Assembly (NCBI GenBank): GCA_030683995.1 | Contig: JAUXPH010000058.1 | Span: 1-64,000, forward strand | Reading direction: 5' to 3' | From: Lutibacter sp. | GTDB lineage: Bacteria; Bacteroidota; Bacteroidia; Flavobacteriales; Flavobacteriaceae | Length of the DNA: 64,000 bases | Program-made: the position numbers and the translations under genes | In this document: positions 8,638 to 17,958 of the stretch, piece by piece | Layout: every line of letters starts with the position of its first letter | How positions within the stretch are numbered: the first letter of the stretch is position 1 | Notes under the pieces: generated by a model | The model's database searches: none | The model's input: only the letters and a program-made list of their open reading frames with translations | What the model was told of the DNA's origin: nothing

Positions 8638-9401
8638 GCTGCATTTTTTAGCAGCTTATTTTCAACGGTTGATAGCAATACGTACAATAATATCACCATT
8701 GGAATTGCTATAAATTGAAATAGTGCGCTTAAAGCGGCCGTAAGAATAATAAACAAAAACTTTATTTTATTTTTTTTCCAACTGTAATCTTTAAATTTTA
8801 AGGAAAATAACGGAATTTCTGCATTCATTAAATAACAAAGAAGTATGGCCAATCCTATTAAAAACCATACATTTTGAATAATTGCCGTTGCAAATTCATT
8901 GTTACTGTAGTTCAAAATTAACGGCAAAGACATAACTACCAAAGCTGCAGCCGGTGTTGGCAACCCAATAAAAGAGCTTGTCTGCCGTTCGTCAATGTTA
9001 AATTTCGCCAATCTGTAAGCGGCACCAAGCGTGAATAACAATCCAATTAAGGAAATAAAGAAAGTACTTGTAAAATAGTGTTCGTTTCCTATTTTTAAAA
9101 CCGATTTAACGGCGTTTTCCCAAGTTTCATTTTCAACCGATCTGGAAATCAGCTGAAAAAGCACAATTCCAGGCACTACCCCGCTGGTAACCACATCTGC
9201 CAAAGAATCCAACTGTTTTCCCAATTCTCCCTGAATTTTAAATAATCGTGCTGCAAATCCATCGAAAAAGTCAAAAAATATCCCTAAAAAAACAAAAGCT
9301 GCCGCTAAAACAAGTTCTTCTTTAACCGCAAAATACACCGCAATGGTTCCTGAAAGTAAGTTAAGCAGCGTCAATAAATTGGGAATGTATTTTTTCAGCA
9401 T
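8634..9401 (-). CDS. pssA: CDP-diacylglycerol-serine O-phosphatidyltransferase
   Basis: Makes phosphatidylserine, the precursor of phosphatidylethanolamine, at the inner membrane. 255 aa with several transmembrane helices. The CDP-alcohol phosphatidyltransferase signature DG-x2-AR-x8-G-x3-D-x3-D is complete near residues 48-72 (DGFAARLFK...GKQLDSLAD). Start at the ATG at 9401 (MLKKYIPNLLTLLNLL) is typical of the family. Confidence 0.93.
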   Translation of the reverse strand: MLKKYIPNLLTLLNLLSGTIAVYFAVKEELVLAAAFVFLGIFFDFFDGFAARLFKIQGELGKQLDSLADVVTSGVVPGIVLFQLISRSVENETWENAVKSVLKIGNEHYFTSTFFISLIGLLFTLGAAYRLAKFNIDERQTSSFIGLPTPAAALVVMSLPLILNYSNNEFATAIIQNVWFLIGLAILLCYLMNAEIPLFSLKFKDYSWKKNKIKFLFIILTAALSALFQFIAIPMVILLYVLLSTVENKLLKNAA

Positions 9402-9851
9402 CGTTATTTATATTTTTCCGTAAATTTAATCATTGTTTTTTAGTAAACTTTAATTCAATAAAACTTTTTGTTAAATTGCTAAATGCCACTTTTAAATTTT
9501 AGCCTAGAACTTGCGATTTTATTCTGAATTCGGCAAATATTAATGGTTTGTCAAGGGAGCATGCTCCCTTGTTTTATGTATTAGAAAGCCCCCCTGTTTT
9601 ATTTTAGAGAAAAAAATGTGCTCTTGAATTTACCAAGGGAGCATGCTCCCTTGTTGTGGAGCGAAAAACGTGTTTTCGAATTTATTAACCATAATATTTC
9701 CTAAATTTAAAGTTTAACTTCTAAAGTTTTTTTACATTCGCTTTTTAATTTAATGGCCATAAAAATGTAAATTATTCACATTTCAACTCATTTAGGGAAA
9801 AATGGCTAAATATGAATCAAATAAATTTTTAACTATTTGTTTTTCAACAAA
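9402..9851. other. Intergenic region with duplicated palindrome
   Basis: 450 bp between divergent pssA and the DUF4105 gene. It holds two identical 20-bp palindromes (listed separately) and loosely related flanking sequence; otherwise AT-rich. No ORF, RNA gene or clear TAnnTTTG box seen. Confidence 0.6.
9552..9653. repeat. Two copies of the 20-bp palindrome CAAGGGAGCATGCTCCCTTG
   Basis: Exact palindromes at 9552-9571 and 9634-9653, 82 bp apart. The DNA following each copy is partly similar (xxTGTGCTCTTGAATTT against xxCGTGTTTTCGAATTT), suggesting a duplicated REP-like unit. It could form strong hairpins on either strand; no T run follows, so it is not a standard terminator. Confidence 0.8.
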
Positions 9852-11024
9852 ATGAGCAAAAAAATTCACATCATTTTCATATTTATTTTTAGTTGCTTTC
9901 AATTGGCGGCTCAACAAAAATTATCTTCTGAAGCAACTGTGAGCGTTGTAACCTGCGGACCGGGAAGCGAATTGTACAATGCTTTTGGCCATAGCGCTTT
10001 TAGGGTTTACGACCCGCTTTTGAAATTGGATAAAATTTATAACTATGGCACATTCGACTTCAACAAGCCAAATTTTTATTTAAATTTTGCCAAAGGAAAG
10101 TTGATTTACCAGCTTTCAACTACCCGTTACGGTTATTTTCTGCAACAGTTTAACTCTGAAAACCGTTGGGTTAAAACCCAGGAACTGGATTTAGATGATG
10201 CTGATGTTCAGGCAGTTTATGATTTTCTGGAAAACAACGAAAAACCGGAAAATATGTCCTATCAGTACGATTTCTTTTACGACAATTGTTCCACAAAAAT
10301 AGAAGAAGTCATTAAAGCGGTCTTAAAAGATAAAGTCACGTTTAACAACAACCATATTACAGACCAGAAATCGCATCGGGATTTAATTGCCGATTACACT
10401 GCCGAAGAATTTAAATGGGGAAAATTTGGGATCGATTTGGCCTTGGGATCTGTGATTGACAGACCAGCAACTGCTGCCGAATTTAAATTTTTACCCCATT
10501 ATATTTATTTAGGCTTTAACAATGCCACCATCAATGTTGAAGGTAAAAATATTCCATTGGTAAAAGCCGCAAATAATGTCTTAAATGAAGTGAAACAGCC
10601 ACAGCCTTTTTCCGTATTCCAGCCTTTTATCGTCTTTTTATTGATAAGTCTGTTTTTAATTTTTAAAACTTATCAAGATTTTACCGCAAAAAAAAGAACC
10701 AAATGGCTCGATTTTTCCCTGTATTTTATGACCGGCGTTGTTGGCGTTGTGGTGTTATTGCTTTGGTTCGCCACGAGCCATACTGCGACCTATAAAAACC
10801 TTAACTTTTTGTGGGCTTTTGCGCCAAATTTAGTGGTTGCCTTTTTTATGTTTAAATCTGTTTTGCCAAAATGGTTTAAAAACTACAATAAATTATTGTT
10901 GATTTTATTGGCAATACAGGCAGTATTATGGGTGCTGAAAATTCAGGTTTTCAATATCGCCATCATTCCAATTTTGGTTATGCTTTTTGTTCGTTATGGT
11001 TATTTAATTGAAAAACAGAAATAG
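9852..11024 (+). CDS. DUF4105 domain membrane protein
   Basis: About 390 aa from the ATG at 9852. A signal-type hydrophobic N-terminus (KIHIIFIFIFSCFQLAAQQ) precedes the DUF4105 domain with its conserved VVTCGPGSELYNAFGHSAFRVYD (papain-like-fold family; His of FGHSAFR) and YDFFYDNCSTKI (Cys) elements. About four transmembrane helices occupy the C-terminal third. The conserved Cys and His suggest a hydrolase or acyltransferase-like active site facing the periplasm; the activity is inferred only. Confidence 0.85.
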   Translation: MSKKIHIIFIFIFSCFQLAAQQKLSSEATVSVVTCGPGSELYNAFGHSAFRVYDPLLKLDKIYNYGTFDFNKPNFYLNFAKGKLIYQLSTTRYGYFLQQFNSENRWVKTQELDLDDADVQAVYDFLENNEKPENMSYQYDFFYDNCSTKIEEVIKAVLKDKVTFNNNHITDQKSHRDLIADYTAEEFKWGKFGIDLALGSVIDRPATAAEFKFLPHYIYLGFNNATINVEGKNIPLVKAANNVLNEVKQPQPFSVFQPFIVFLLISLFLIFKTYQDFTAKKRTKWLDFSLYFMTGVVGVVVLLLWFATSHTATYKNLNFLWAFAPNLVVAFFMFKSVLPKWFKNYNKLLLILLAIQAVLWVLKIQVFNIAIIPILVMLFVRYGYLIEKQK

Positions 11025-11047
11025 GTTTATTTGTTTAAATATCATTA

Positions 11048-11202
11048 TTGTCCGGTTAAATCTTTCAAAACAATCAGGTCGCCCCGATGGGGCTTTAAAC
11101 CTAACTTTTCACAATATTCTACAAACATTTCGCTCCTACGGAGCTATTTTTAGTCCCATTTATATTGAGATTTATTAAATGTAATGGATTTTTATCGGAC
11201 AA
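11048..11202. mobile_element. MITE-like element with 14-15 bp inverted ends
   Basis: Left end TTGTCCGGTTAAAT (11048-11061) and right end ATTTTTATCGGACAA (11188-11202) are imperfect inverted repeats; the TTGTCCGATAAA type of terminus resembles Bacteroidota insertion-sequence ends, recalled and not checked. The 155 bp has no ORF. Inside are two short hairpins, GCCCCgatGGGGC (11081-11093) and GCTCCtacGGAGC (11132-11144), of the same type seen near 35.8 and 37.3 kb. Confidence 0.5.
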
Positions 11203-11311
11203 CATTGTTTAAATATAAAGATATTAAGCATTTTAAGCATACATTTGTTTAGAAAATTTCAACTTACTGTCTACTGAAACTGCCAACTGTGAACTAATTA
11301 CATAAGGGATC

Positions 11312-11665
11312 CTAAGATTCATTATGCAAAAATCTTTGTTTCTTCAATAATTGTTCCTCTGTTTCAACAACGTCATCATCTGGCACACAACAATCTACCG
11401 GACAAACAGCTGCGCATTGCGGTTCGTTGAAAAACCCTTTGCATTCCGTGCATTTATCGGCAACTATAAAATAATATTCATCATTAACTGGTTCTTGGAA
11501 ATCATCGGCATTAAATTCCTTGCCGTTTTCCAAAATTATTTTTCCGGCAAGTTTAGTTCCATCAGAAAATTTCCAGTTTTCTGATGCTTCGTATATCGCA
11601 TTATTAGGGCATTCCGGTTCACAAGCACCACAATTAATACATTCGTCGGTTATTTTTATGGCCAT
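11312..11665 (-). CDS. 4Fe-4S dicluster ferredoxin
   Basis: About 117 aa electron carrier. The first cluster motif CINCGACEPECP is at residues 9-20, and the second reads CTECKGFFNEPQCAAVCPVDC, a spaced-out Cys set as in the 2[4Fe-4S] ferredoxins of this lineage. The ATG at 11665 (MAIKITDECI) follows a good -7 box; the longer upstream frame is not needed. Divergent from the acyl-CoA reductase, to which it may supply electrons (inference). Confidence 0.92.
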   Translation of the reverse strand: MAIKITDECINCGACEPECPNNAIYEASENWKFSDGTKLAGKIILENGKEFNADDFQEPVNDEYYFIVADKCTECKGFFNEPQCAAVCPVDCCVPDDDVVETEEQLLKKQRFLHNES

Positions 11666-11690
11666 AATTTTATTTAGATTAATTTTGCGA

Positions 11691-11698
11691 CAAAGATA
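11691..11698 (-). promoter_or_regulatory. -7 promoter box (TATCTTTG) for the ferredoxin
   Basis: TATCTTTG on the minus strand matches TAnnTTTG, 25 bp upstream of the ATG at 11665, in the short gap before the divergent reductase gene. Confidence 0.6.
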
Positions 11699-11724
11699 AA
11701 ATATTAATTTTAAGATAACATAGA

Positions 11725-12786
11725 ATGAATTTAAGCCAACGAATAGAAGCTTTCGCAAAACTCGGTGATTTTTTCAAACAGTTTTCAACACTAAAAATGG
11801 AGAAAAATGAAAGCGCTGGGTTTAATCCCATTCTTTTTGATGCATTTAACATGCAAATCAACAGAGCTTCAGAATTTAATGGTTGGTTTACCAAGGAAAA
11901 TGTTTTAAAAGCTTTTGAAAGCTGGAGTGAAGCGCTAACTATAGAAAATTTGGAAAAGTGGACTTCAATCTATAAAATTGATGAAAATATAGCGCCTAAA
12001 AACATCGCCATTATTATGGCGGGAAACATTCCTTTGGTTGGTTTTCACGATTTTTTAACGGTTTTATTGAGCGGAAATAATGCCTTGGTGAAACTTTCTT
12101 CAAACGATAAACATTTTTTGCCTTTAATTGCTAAGTTTTTGGAATATTACCACCCATATTTTAAAAATAAAATCGCTTTTACTGAAAAAAAATTAACCGG
12201 TTTTGATGCCGTGATCGCTACCGGAAGCAACAATACCAAGCGTTATTTTGAATATTATTTCGGGAAATATCCTGCCATCATCAGAAACAGCAAAAATTCT
12301 GCAGCCATTATTACAGGAAACGAAACCAGACTGGAACTGGAAGCTTTGGGCGAAGATGTTTTTCAATATTTTGGTTTGGGTTGCAGAAGCGTTTCCAAAA
12401 TTTTTGTTCCTCAAAATTATAATTTCGACTTGCTTTTTAATGCCTTGTTTAAATTCAATGATATTATCAACGTAAAAAAATACGAAAACAACTACGATTA
12501 TAACAAAGCCATTTATTTGATGAGTTTGTTTAAAATTCAGGATAATGGCTTTGTGATGTTAAAAGAAGATCCGAGTTATGCATCTCCCATCGCCACACTT
12601 TTTTATGAATTTTACGATTCTTATGACATTTTATTGAAAAAATTAGATGCTGATAAAGAAGCCATTCAGTGTGTCGTTTGCAACGAAAACGATTTAAATT
12701 TTGTAAAATTCGGACAAACGCAGCATCCAAAATTAGAAGACTACGCCGATGGCATTGACACTTTCAAATTTTTGTTAACTATCTAA
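11725..12786 (+). CDS. LuxC-type acyl-CoA reductase
   Basis: 353 aa protein of the LuxC/acyl-CoA reductase family in the aldehyde dehydrogenase superfamily, reducing acyl-CoA to aldehyde with NAD(P)H. Visible: a nucleotide-binding region (IAIIMAGNIPLVGFHDFLTVLLSGN), an ATGSNNT segment and the likely catalytic Cys in FGLGCRSVSKIFVP. Divergent from a ferredoxin and upstream of serC, an order I associate with Flavobacteriaceae. The physiological acyl substrate is unknown; no lux genes are present. Confidence 0.87.
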   Translation: MNLSQRIEAFAKLGDFFKQFSTLKMEKNESAGFNPILFDAFNMQINRASEFNGWFTKENVLKAFESWSEALTIENLEKWTSIYKIDENIAPKNIAIIMAGNIPLVGFHDFLTVLLSGNNALVKLSSNDKHFLPLIAKFLEYYHPYFKNKIAFTEKKLTGFDAVIATGSNNTKRYFEYYFGKYPAIIRNSKNSAAIITGNETRLELEALGEDVFQYFGLGCRSVSKIFVPQNYNFDLLFNALFKFNDIINVKKYENNYDYNKAIYLMSLFKIQDNGFVMLKEDPSYASPIATLFYEFYDSYDILLKKLDADKEAIQCVVCNENDLNFVKFGQTQHPKLEDYADGIDTFKFLLTI

Positions 12787-12865
12787 CACATTTTTCCATT
12801 TTTATAAGGTTTGCTCCGTCTTTTTTCACGAAATTTGCGTACATAAATTTTATATTTTACGCCAA

Positions 12866-13936
12866 ATGAAAAAACATAATTTTAGTGCAGGTCCATCAAT
12901 TTTACCGCAAGAAGTTATTAAAAAAGCATCAGATGCTTTATTAAATTTCAACGGTCTTGATTTATCATTAATTGAAGTTTCACACAGAAGCAAAGATTTT
13001 GTTGATGTGATGGATAACGCCTGCAACTTAGTGAAAGAATTATTAAACCTGCCTGACGGATACTCTGTTGTATTTTTGCAAGGCGGTGCAAGTCTTGAAT
13101 TTTTAAGGGTTCCTTACAACCTTTTAAAAGTTGACGGAAAAGCTGCTTATTTAGACACGGGCACTTGGAGTTCAAATGCCATTAAAGAAGCAAAAGTTTT
13201 GGGCAATGTTGAAGTGGTTGCTTCGTCAAAAGACAAAGGCTATAACTTTATCCCAAAAAATTACACAATTCCTGCGGATGTAGATTATTTCCATTGCACT
13301 TCAAACAATACCATTTATGGAACGCAGTTAAAATCGTTACCAAAAACCAACATTCCGTTAATTTGCGATATGAGTTCCGATATTTTCTCTCGTCAGCTAG
13401 ATTTTAGCCAGTTCGACATTATTTATGCAGGCGCTCAAAAAAATATGGGACCTGCGGGAACCACATTGATTGTGATAAAAGATGAAATTTTAGGGAAATC
13501 AGGAAGAAAAATCCCTTCAATATTAGATTATCAAGTTCACATCGCAAAGGAAAGTATGTTTAATACGCCTTCTGTTTTTGCAGTTTATGTTTCGATGTTG
13601 ACTTTGGAATGGCTGAAAAATTTAGGCGGAATTCCTGCTATTGAAAAATTGAATGAAGCAAAAGCAGCATTGTTATACGCTGAAATTGACAGAAATCCGC
13701 TTTTTAAAGGATATTCAGAAAAAGAAGATCGTTCCCTTATGAACGCAACCTTCAATCTTACTGATGAAGCAAACAAAGAAGCATTCGACAAACTTTGGAA
13801 TGCAGCAGGAATTAGCGGACTTAAAGGCCACAGATCTGTTGGCGGTTACCGCGCAAGTATGTACAACGCCTTGCCTATTGAAAGTGTACAGGTTTTGGTT
13901 GATGCGATGAAACAACTTGAAAAACAATTATCATAA
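12866..13936 (+). CDS. serC: Phosphoserine aminotransferase
   Basis: Second step of serine biosynthesis: PLP-dependent amination of 3-phosphohydroxypyruvate. 356 aa with the family N-terminus HNFSAGPSILP, the phosphate-binding FLQGGASLEF, the PLP lysine in YAGAQKNMGPAG and the C-terminal GHRSVGGYRASMYNA. Followed 17 bp later by serA. Intact, usual length. Confidence 0.97.
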   Translation: MKKHNFSAGPSILPQEVIKKASDALLNFNGLDLSLIEVSHRSKDFVDVMDNACNLVKELLNLPDGYSVVFLQGGASLEFLRVPYNLLKVDGKAAYLDTGTWSSNAIKEAKVLGNVEVVASSKDKGYNFIPKNYTIPADVDYFHCTSNNTIYGTQLKSLPKTNIPLICDMSSDIFSRQLDFSQFDIIYAGAQKNMGPAGTTLIVIKDEILGKSGRKIPSILDYQVHIAKESMFNTPSVFAVYVSMLTLEWLKNLGGIPAIEKLNEAKAALLYAEIDRNPLFKGYSEKEDRSLMNATFNLTDEANKEAFDKLWNAAGISGLKGHRSVGGYRASMYNALPIESVQVLVDAMKQLEKQLS

Positions 13937-13953
13937 TATTAAAATAGAAAAAA

Positions 13954-14913
13954 ATGAAGGTATTAGCGAATGACGGATTGGACAAAAGCGGCATTATTGG
14001 TCTAGAAAAAGCTGGTTTTGAAGTGGATTTAACCACCGTAGCCCAAGAACAACTGTTAGATTATCTGAATAAAAATAAAGTTTCCGTGTTGCTTGTAAGA
14101 AGCGCCACCAAAGTTAGAAAAGACATTATTGACAACTGCCCTACCCTTAAAATTATTGGTCGTGGCGGCGTTGGAATGGACAATATAGATGTTGAATATG
14201 CCCGTGAAAAAGGAATCACCGTAATAAATACCCCAGCAGCATCATCACATTCAGTGGCTGAACTTGTTTTTGCGCATTTATTTGGATTGGTTCGGTTTTT
14301 ACACGAATCTAATCGAAATATGCCGTTGGTTGGCGATTCCAAATTCAACGATTTAAAAAAATCGTATGCCAAAGGAATTGAATTAAAAGGAAAAACACTG
14401 GGCGTACTTGGTTTTGGCCGAATTGGACAAGCTACCGCAAAAGTTGCTTTGGGATTGGGAATGAAAGTGGTAGCTTTTGATCCATTTATTGAAACCGAAA
14501 CTTTGGAACTTGAATTTTTCGACCATCAAACATTGTTTTTCAACATAAAAACCATCAGCAAAGAAGAAGTTTTAAAACAAGCTGATTTTATTTCAATCCA
14601 CGTTCCTGCCCAAAAAGAATATGTGATTTCAACAAAGGAATTTGAGATGATGAAAAATGGCGCATTTATTGTGAATGCAGCCCGTGGCGGCGTCCTTGAT
14701 GAAGTTGCTTTGGTGAAAGCCATAGAAAGCGGAAAAATTGCTGGCGCGGCTCTTGATGTTTTTGAAAAAGAACCAATGCCTGAAATTCAATTGTTAATGA
14801 ATCCTAATCTGTCATTAACCCCTCATATTGGCGCAGCAACTGCTGAAGCACAAGACAGAATTGGATCGGAATTGGCTTCACAAATTATTGAATTTTTTAA
14901 TGTTAAAAAATAA
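13954..14913 (+). CDS. serA: D-3-phosphoglycerate dehydrogenase, short form
   Basis: First step of serine biosynthesis. 319 aa: substrate domain, then NAD-binding Rossmann motif GVLGFGRIGQATAK (about 150-163) and catalytic Arg/Glu/His of the D-2-hydroxyacid dehydrogenases (VNAARGG, PHIGAATAEA). No ACT regulatory domain is present, so serine feedback would need another mechanism. Cotranscribed with serC upstream and a DUF1015 gene 3 bp downstream. Confidence 0.95.
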   Translation: MKVLANDGLDKSGIIGLEKAGFEVDLTTVAQEQLLDYLNKNKVSVLLVRSATKVRKDIIDNCPTLKIIGRGGVGMDNIDVEYAREKGITVINTPAASSHSVAELVFAHLFGLVRFLHESNRNMPLVGDSKFNDLKKSYAKGIELKGKTLGVLGFGRIGQATAKVALGLGMKVVAFDPFIETETLELEFFDHQTLFFNIKTISKEEVLKQADFISIHVPAQKEYVISTKEFEMMKNGAFIVNAARGGVLDEVALVKAIESGKIAGAALDVFEKEPMPEIQLLMNPNLSLTPHIGAATAEAQDRIGSELASQIIEFFNVKK

Positions 14914-14916
14914 CGA

Positions 14917-16167
14917 ATGGCAATTATAAAACCCTTTAAAGGACTTCGCCCGCCTAAAAATATGGTTGAAGAAGTCGCCTGTTTACCCTACGATGTAATG
15001 AATTCCGAAGAAGCCTCTAAAATGGCGATTGGAAAAGAAGCATCCTTATTGCATATTACACGTGCCGAAATTGAATTCAACAATGGCACAGATCCTCACG
15101 ATGAAAAAGTGTACACAAGAGCCAAAGATAATTTTGAAGCTTTTCAGGAAAAAGGCTTTTTAGTCCAAGATGCTGAAGCGCATTATTATATTTATGCCCA
15201 AACCATGAATGGAAAAACGCAATATGGCATTGTTGGTGAAGCCGCTTGTGAAGATTACATCAATGGAAAAATTAAAAAACACGAATTAACACGTCCCGAT
15301 AAAGAAGAAGACCGAAAAGTGCTTACAAGATATTTGAAAGCCAATATTGAGCCTGTATTTTTTACCTATCGCGCTGTTCCTGAAATTGATACTATTGTTA
15401 ATGATATCGTAACAAGTAAAAATCCTGAATACGATTTTACTGCTGAAGACGGTTTTGGACACCATTTTTGGGTTATTAAAGATGCTGAAACCAATAAAAC
15501 GTTGGAAAAACTTTTTAAAGAAAAAGTTCCTTGCACCTATGTGGCCGACGGACATCATAGAACTGCAGCCGCGGCTGGAATGAGCGCCGAATTTAGTGCT
15601 CAAAATCCAAATCATACCGGTGATGAACCATATAATTATTTTATGGCGGTTCATTTTCCCGATAACCAATTGCAAATCATTGATTACAATCGTGTTGTGA
15701 AAGATTTAAACGGATTAAACACTGCAGAATTTTTAGCAAAAATCGATGAGAATTTTGGCATTACGCAAATTAGCGGTTCCATTGTAAAACCTGAAAAACT
15801 CCACGATTTTTCTATGTATTTAGAAGGAAAATGGTATGGTTTAACTGCCAAAAAACCTACTTATAACAATGACAATCCCATTGAAAGTTTGGATGTGAGC
15901 GTTTTGTCAAAATATGTTTTGGAACCAATTCTTAATATCATCAATTTAAGAACTGACACCCGAATTGATTTTGTGGGAGGCATTAGAGGTTTATCGGAAT
16001 TAAGCAAACGCGTTGACAGCGGTGAAATGGCCGTGGCTTTTGCATTATTTCCCGTAAGTATGAATCAGTTGATGAATATCGCCGATACCGGCAACATTAT
16101 GCCGCCGAAAGTAACTTGGTTTGAACCAAAATTACGTTCGGGCTTGGTGATCAATAAATTAAATTAG
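14917..16167 (+). CDS. DUF1015 family protein, serine-operon associated
   Basis: 416 aa, matching DUF1015 across its length: N-terminal IKPFKGLRPPKNMVEEVACLPYDVM, a central HHRTAAAAG motif (CTYVADGHHRTAA) and the C-terminal DTRIDFVGG segment. The conserved DGHHR suggests a metal- or phosphate-handling active site. Its fixed place after serC-serA suggests a role in serine or phosphoserine metabolism; no serB is present here, so a phosphatase role is conceivable but unproven. Confidence 0.88.
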   Translation: MAIIKPFKGLRPPKNMVEEVACLPYDVMNSEEASKMAIGKEASLLHITRAEIEFNNGTDPHDEKVYTRAKDNFEAFQEKGFLVQDAEAHYYIYAQTMNGKTQYGIVGEAACEDYINGKIKKHELTRPDKEEDRKVLTRYLKANIEPVFFTYRAVPEIDTIVNDIVTSKNPEYDFTAEDGFGHHFWVIKDAETNKTLEKLFKEKVPCTYVADGHHRTAAAAGMSAEFSAQNPNHTGDEPYNYFMAVHFPDNQLQIIDYNRVVKDLNGLNTAEFLAKIDENFGITQISGSIVKPEKLHDFSMYLEGKWYGLTAKKPTYNNDNPIESLDVSVLSKYVLEPILNIINLRTDTRIDFVGGIRGLSELSKRVDSGEMAVAFALFPVSMNQLMNIADTGNIMPPKVTWFEPKLRSGLVINKLN

Positions 16168-16835
16168 TGAGCATACAAAATAATTTAAATAGCATTTCAA
16201 AAACAATACCTGAAAATGTTACGCTAATCGCGGTCTCTAAAACCCAGCCTGCAGCTTCTATTTTAGAAGCTTATCAGGCTGGTCAAAGGGCTTTTGGTGA
16301 AAATAAAATTCAGGAAATGGCTGAAAAGTTTGATATCTTGCCTAAAGATATTGAATGGCATATGATTGGCCATTTACAAAGGAACAAAGTGAAATATATG
16401 GCGCATTTTGTGCATTTAATTCACGGAGCAGACAGTTTTAAAACGCTTAAAGAAATAAATAAACAGGCAATTAAACACAACCGAATCATCAATTGTTTGC
16501 TGGAAATTAAAATAGCCAGTGAAGAAACTAAATTCGGATTGCCTTTTACTGAAGCCGAACAACTGCTAAAATCAGAAGAATTAAAAAACCTGAAAAACAT
16601 AAACATTACAGGATTGATGGGAATGGCAAGTTTTACAGATGATATTGAGATAATCAGGTCTGAATTTAAGAACCTTAAAAACTTTTTTGATTCTCTTCAA
16701 AAATATCAATCGTTTAATGTAAATTCCACCATTTTATCTATGGGAATGAGCGGCGACTACAAAATTGCCATTGAAGAAGGCAGCACGATGATTAGGGTTG
16801 GAAGCGCTATTTTTGGATTACGAAATAAAAATTGA
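16167..16835 (+). CDS. YggS/PROSC family PLP-binding protein
   Basis: 222 aa PLP homeostasis protein with an alanine-racemase-like barrel and no known enzymatic turnover. The PLP lysine lies in LIAVSKTQP; FGENKIQEM, HMIGHLQRNK and the C-terminal SMGMSGDYKIAIEEGSTMIRVGSAIFG are family hallmarks. It starts with GTG at 16167, overlapping the DUF1015 stop by one base. Confidence 0.93.
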   Translation: MSIQNNLNSISKTIPENVTLIAVSKTQPAASILEAYQAGQRAFGENKIQEMAEKFDILPKDIEWHMIGHLQRNKVKYMAHFVHLIHGADSFKTLKEINKQAIKHNRIINCLLEIKIASEETKFGLPFTEAEQLLKSEELKNLKNINITGLMGMASFTDDIEIIRSEFKNLKNFFDSLQKYQSFNVNSTILSMGMSGDYKIAIEEGSTMIRVGSAIFGLRNKN

Positions 16836-17911
16836 TGTACGCAATACTCGACATAGAAACCACTGGCGGAAAATATAATGAAGAAGGCATTACGGAAATT
16901 GCCATTTATAAATTTGACGGGCATCAAATTGTTGACCAATTTATAAGTTTGGTAAATCCTGAAAGGGAAATTCAGCCTTTTGTGGTCAACTTAACCGGCA
17001 TCAATTCTGGAATGCTAAAAAATGCGCCTAAATTTTACGAGATCGCAAAACGCATTGTTGAAATTACTGCGGATTGCGTTTTAGTGGCCCACAATGCGAG
17101 TTTTGACAACAGAATTTTAACGACCGAGTTTAGAAGATTGGGATTTGAATTCGAACGAAAAACATTATGCACGGTTGAATTAAGCCAAAAATTAATTCCC
17201 GATTTAAATTCCTACAAGCTTGGGAATTTATGCAAAACACTTGGAATTCCGTTATCCGGCCGCCACAGAGCCGATGGAGATGCGCTTGCAACGGTACTGC
17301 TTTTTAAACTTTTATTGAACAAAGATTCATACAAAGAAATCCTAAAAGAGGCTGTGGTTAAAGAAAATAGCAGATCATTGGCACCTAAACTGCTGTCTAT
17401 GATTGAAGAATTGCCTTCAAAAACAGGCGTTTTTTATATTCACAGCAGCACCAACATTCTTTATATAGGGAAAGGAAAAAGCATTAAAAAAGCGGTTAAT
17501 CAATTGTTTTTAAGAACTTCAAAAAGATCCATCTTGTTACAGTCCGATGTTGTTTCTGTTAGTTATGAAGAAACAGGAAATCAATTGATTGCAGAACTAA
17601 AATACGCCGAAGAATTAAAAATAAATCAACCAAAATATAATCCATCAACCAAAAATAATTTTGCGCAAACTTCCTTCAGCAACGCCAATATGGTGGTGGT
17701 TGACAGAGGAAGGAATTTGGGCGAAAAATCGGTAGTGTTAATTGAGAACAACGAACTTAAAGGATTCTGTTTCACTAATTTAGGTTATCAGCTAAATAAT
17801 ATTGAAATTCTGAGATGTATGATTTCGCCAATGGAAAATTCCACCCATAACAGGGCAATTATTAAACAATACCTTCAAAAAAAAAGCGTCGAGAAACTTA
17901 TCCGCTTTTAA
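16835..17911 (+). CDS. DnaQ-type 3'-5' exonuclease fused to a GIY-YIG (UvrC/Cho-like) domain
   Basis: About 358 aa from the ATG at 16835, which shares its A with the yggS TGA. N-terminal DEDDh exonuclease: DIETTG (about 6-11), HNASFDNRIL and HRADGDA. Residues about 195-285 form a GIY-YIG domain (TGVFYIHSSTNILYIGKGKSIKKAVNQLF), as in PolC-epsilon/UvrC-like fusions. The family is predicted to act in DNA repair. The GIY-YIG motif is degenerate (FYI...LYIG), so nuclease activity of that half is uncertain. Confidence 0.88.
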   Translation: MYAILDIETTGGKYNEEGITEIAIYKFDGHQIVDQFISLVNPEREIQPFVVNLTGINSGMLKNAPKFYEIAKRIVEITADCVLVAHNASFDNRILTTEFRRLGFEFERKTLCTVELSQKLIPDLNSYKLGNLCKTLGIPLSGRHRADGDALATVLLFKLLLNKDSYKEILKEAVVKENSRSLAPKLLSMIEELPSKTGVFYIHSSTNILYIGKGKSIKKAVNQLFLRTSKRSILLQSDVVSVSYEETGNQLIAELKYAEELKINQPKYNPSTKNNFAQTSFSNANMVVVDRGRNLGEKSVVLIENNELKGFCFTNLGYQLNNIEILRCMISPMENSTHNRAIIKQYLQKKSVEKLIRF

Positions 17912-17958
17912 TTGAGATAAAAGTTTTATTTTAGTGTTACTTTTATAAAAAATTTATT

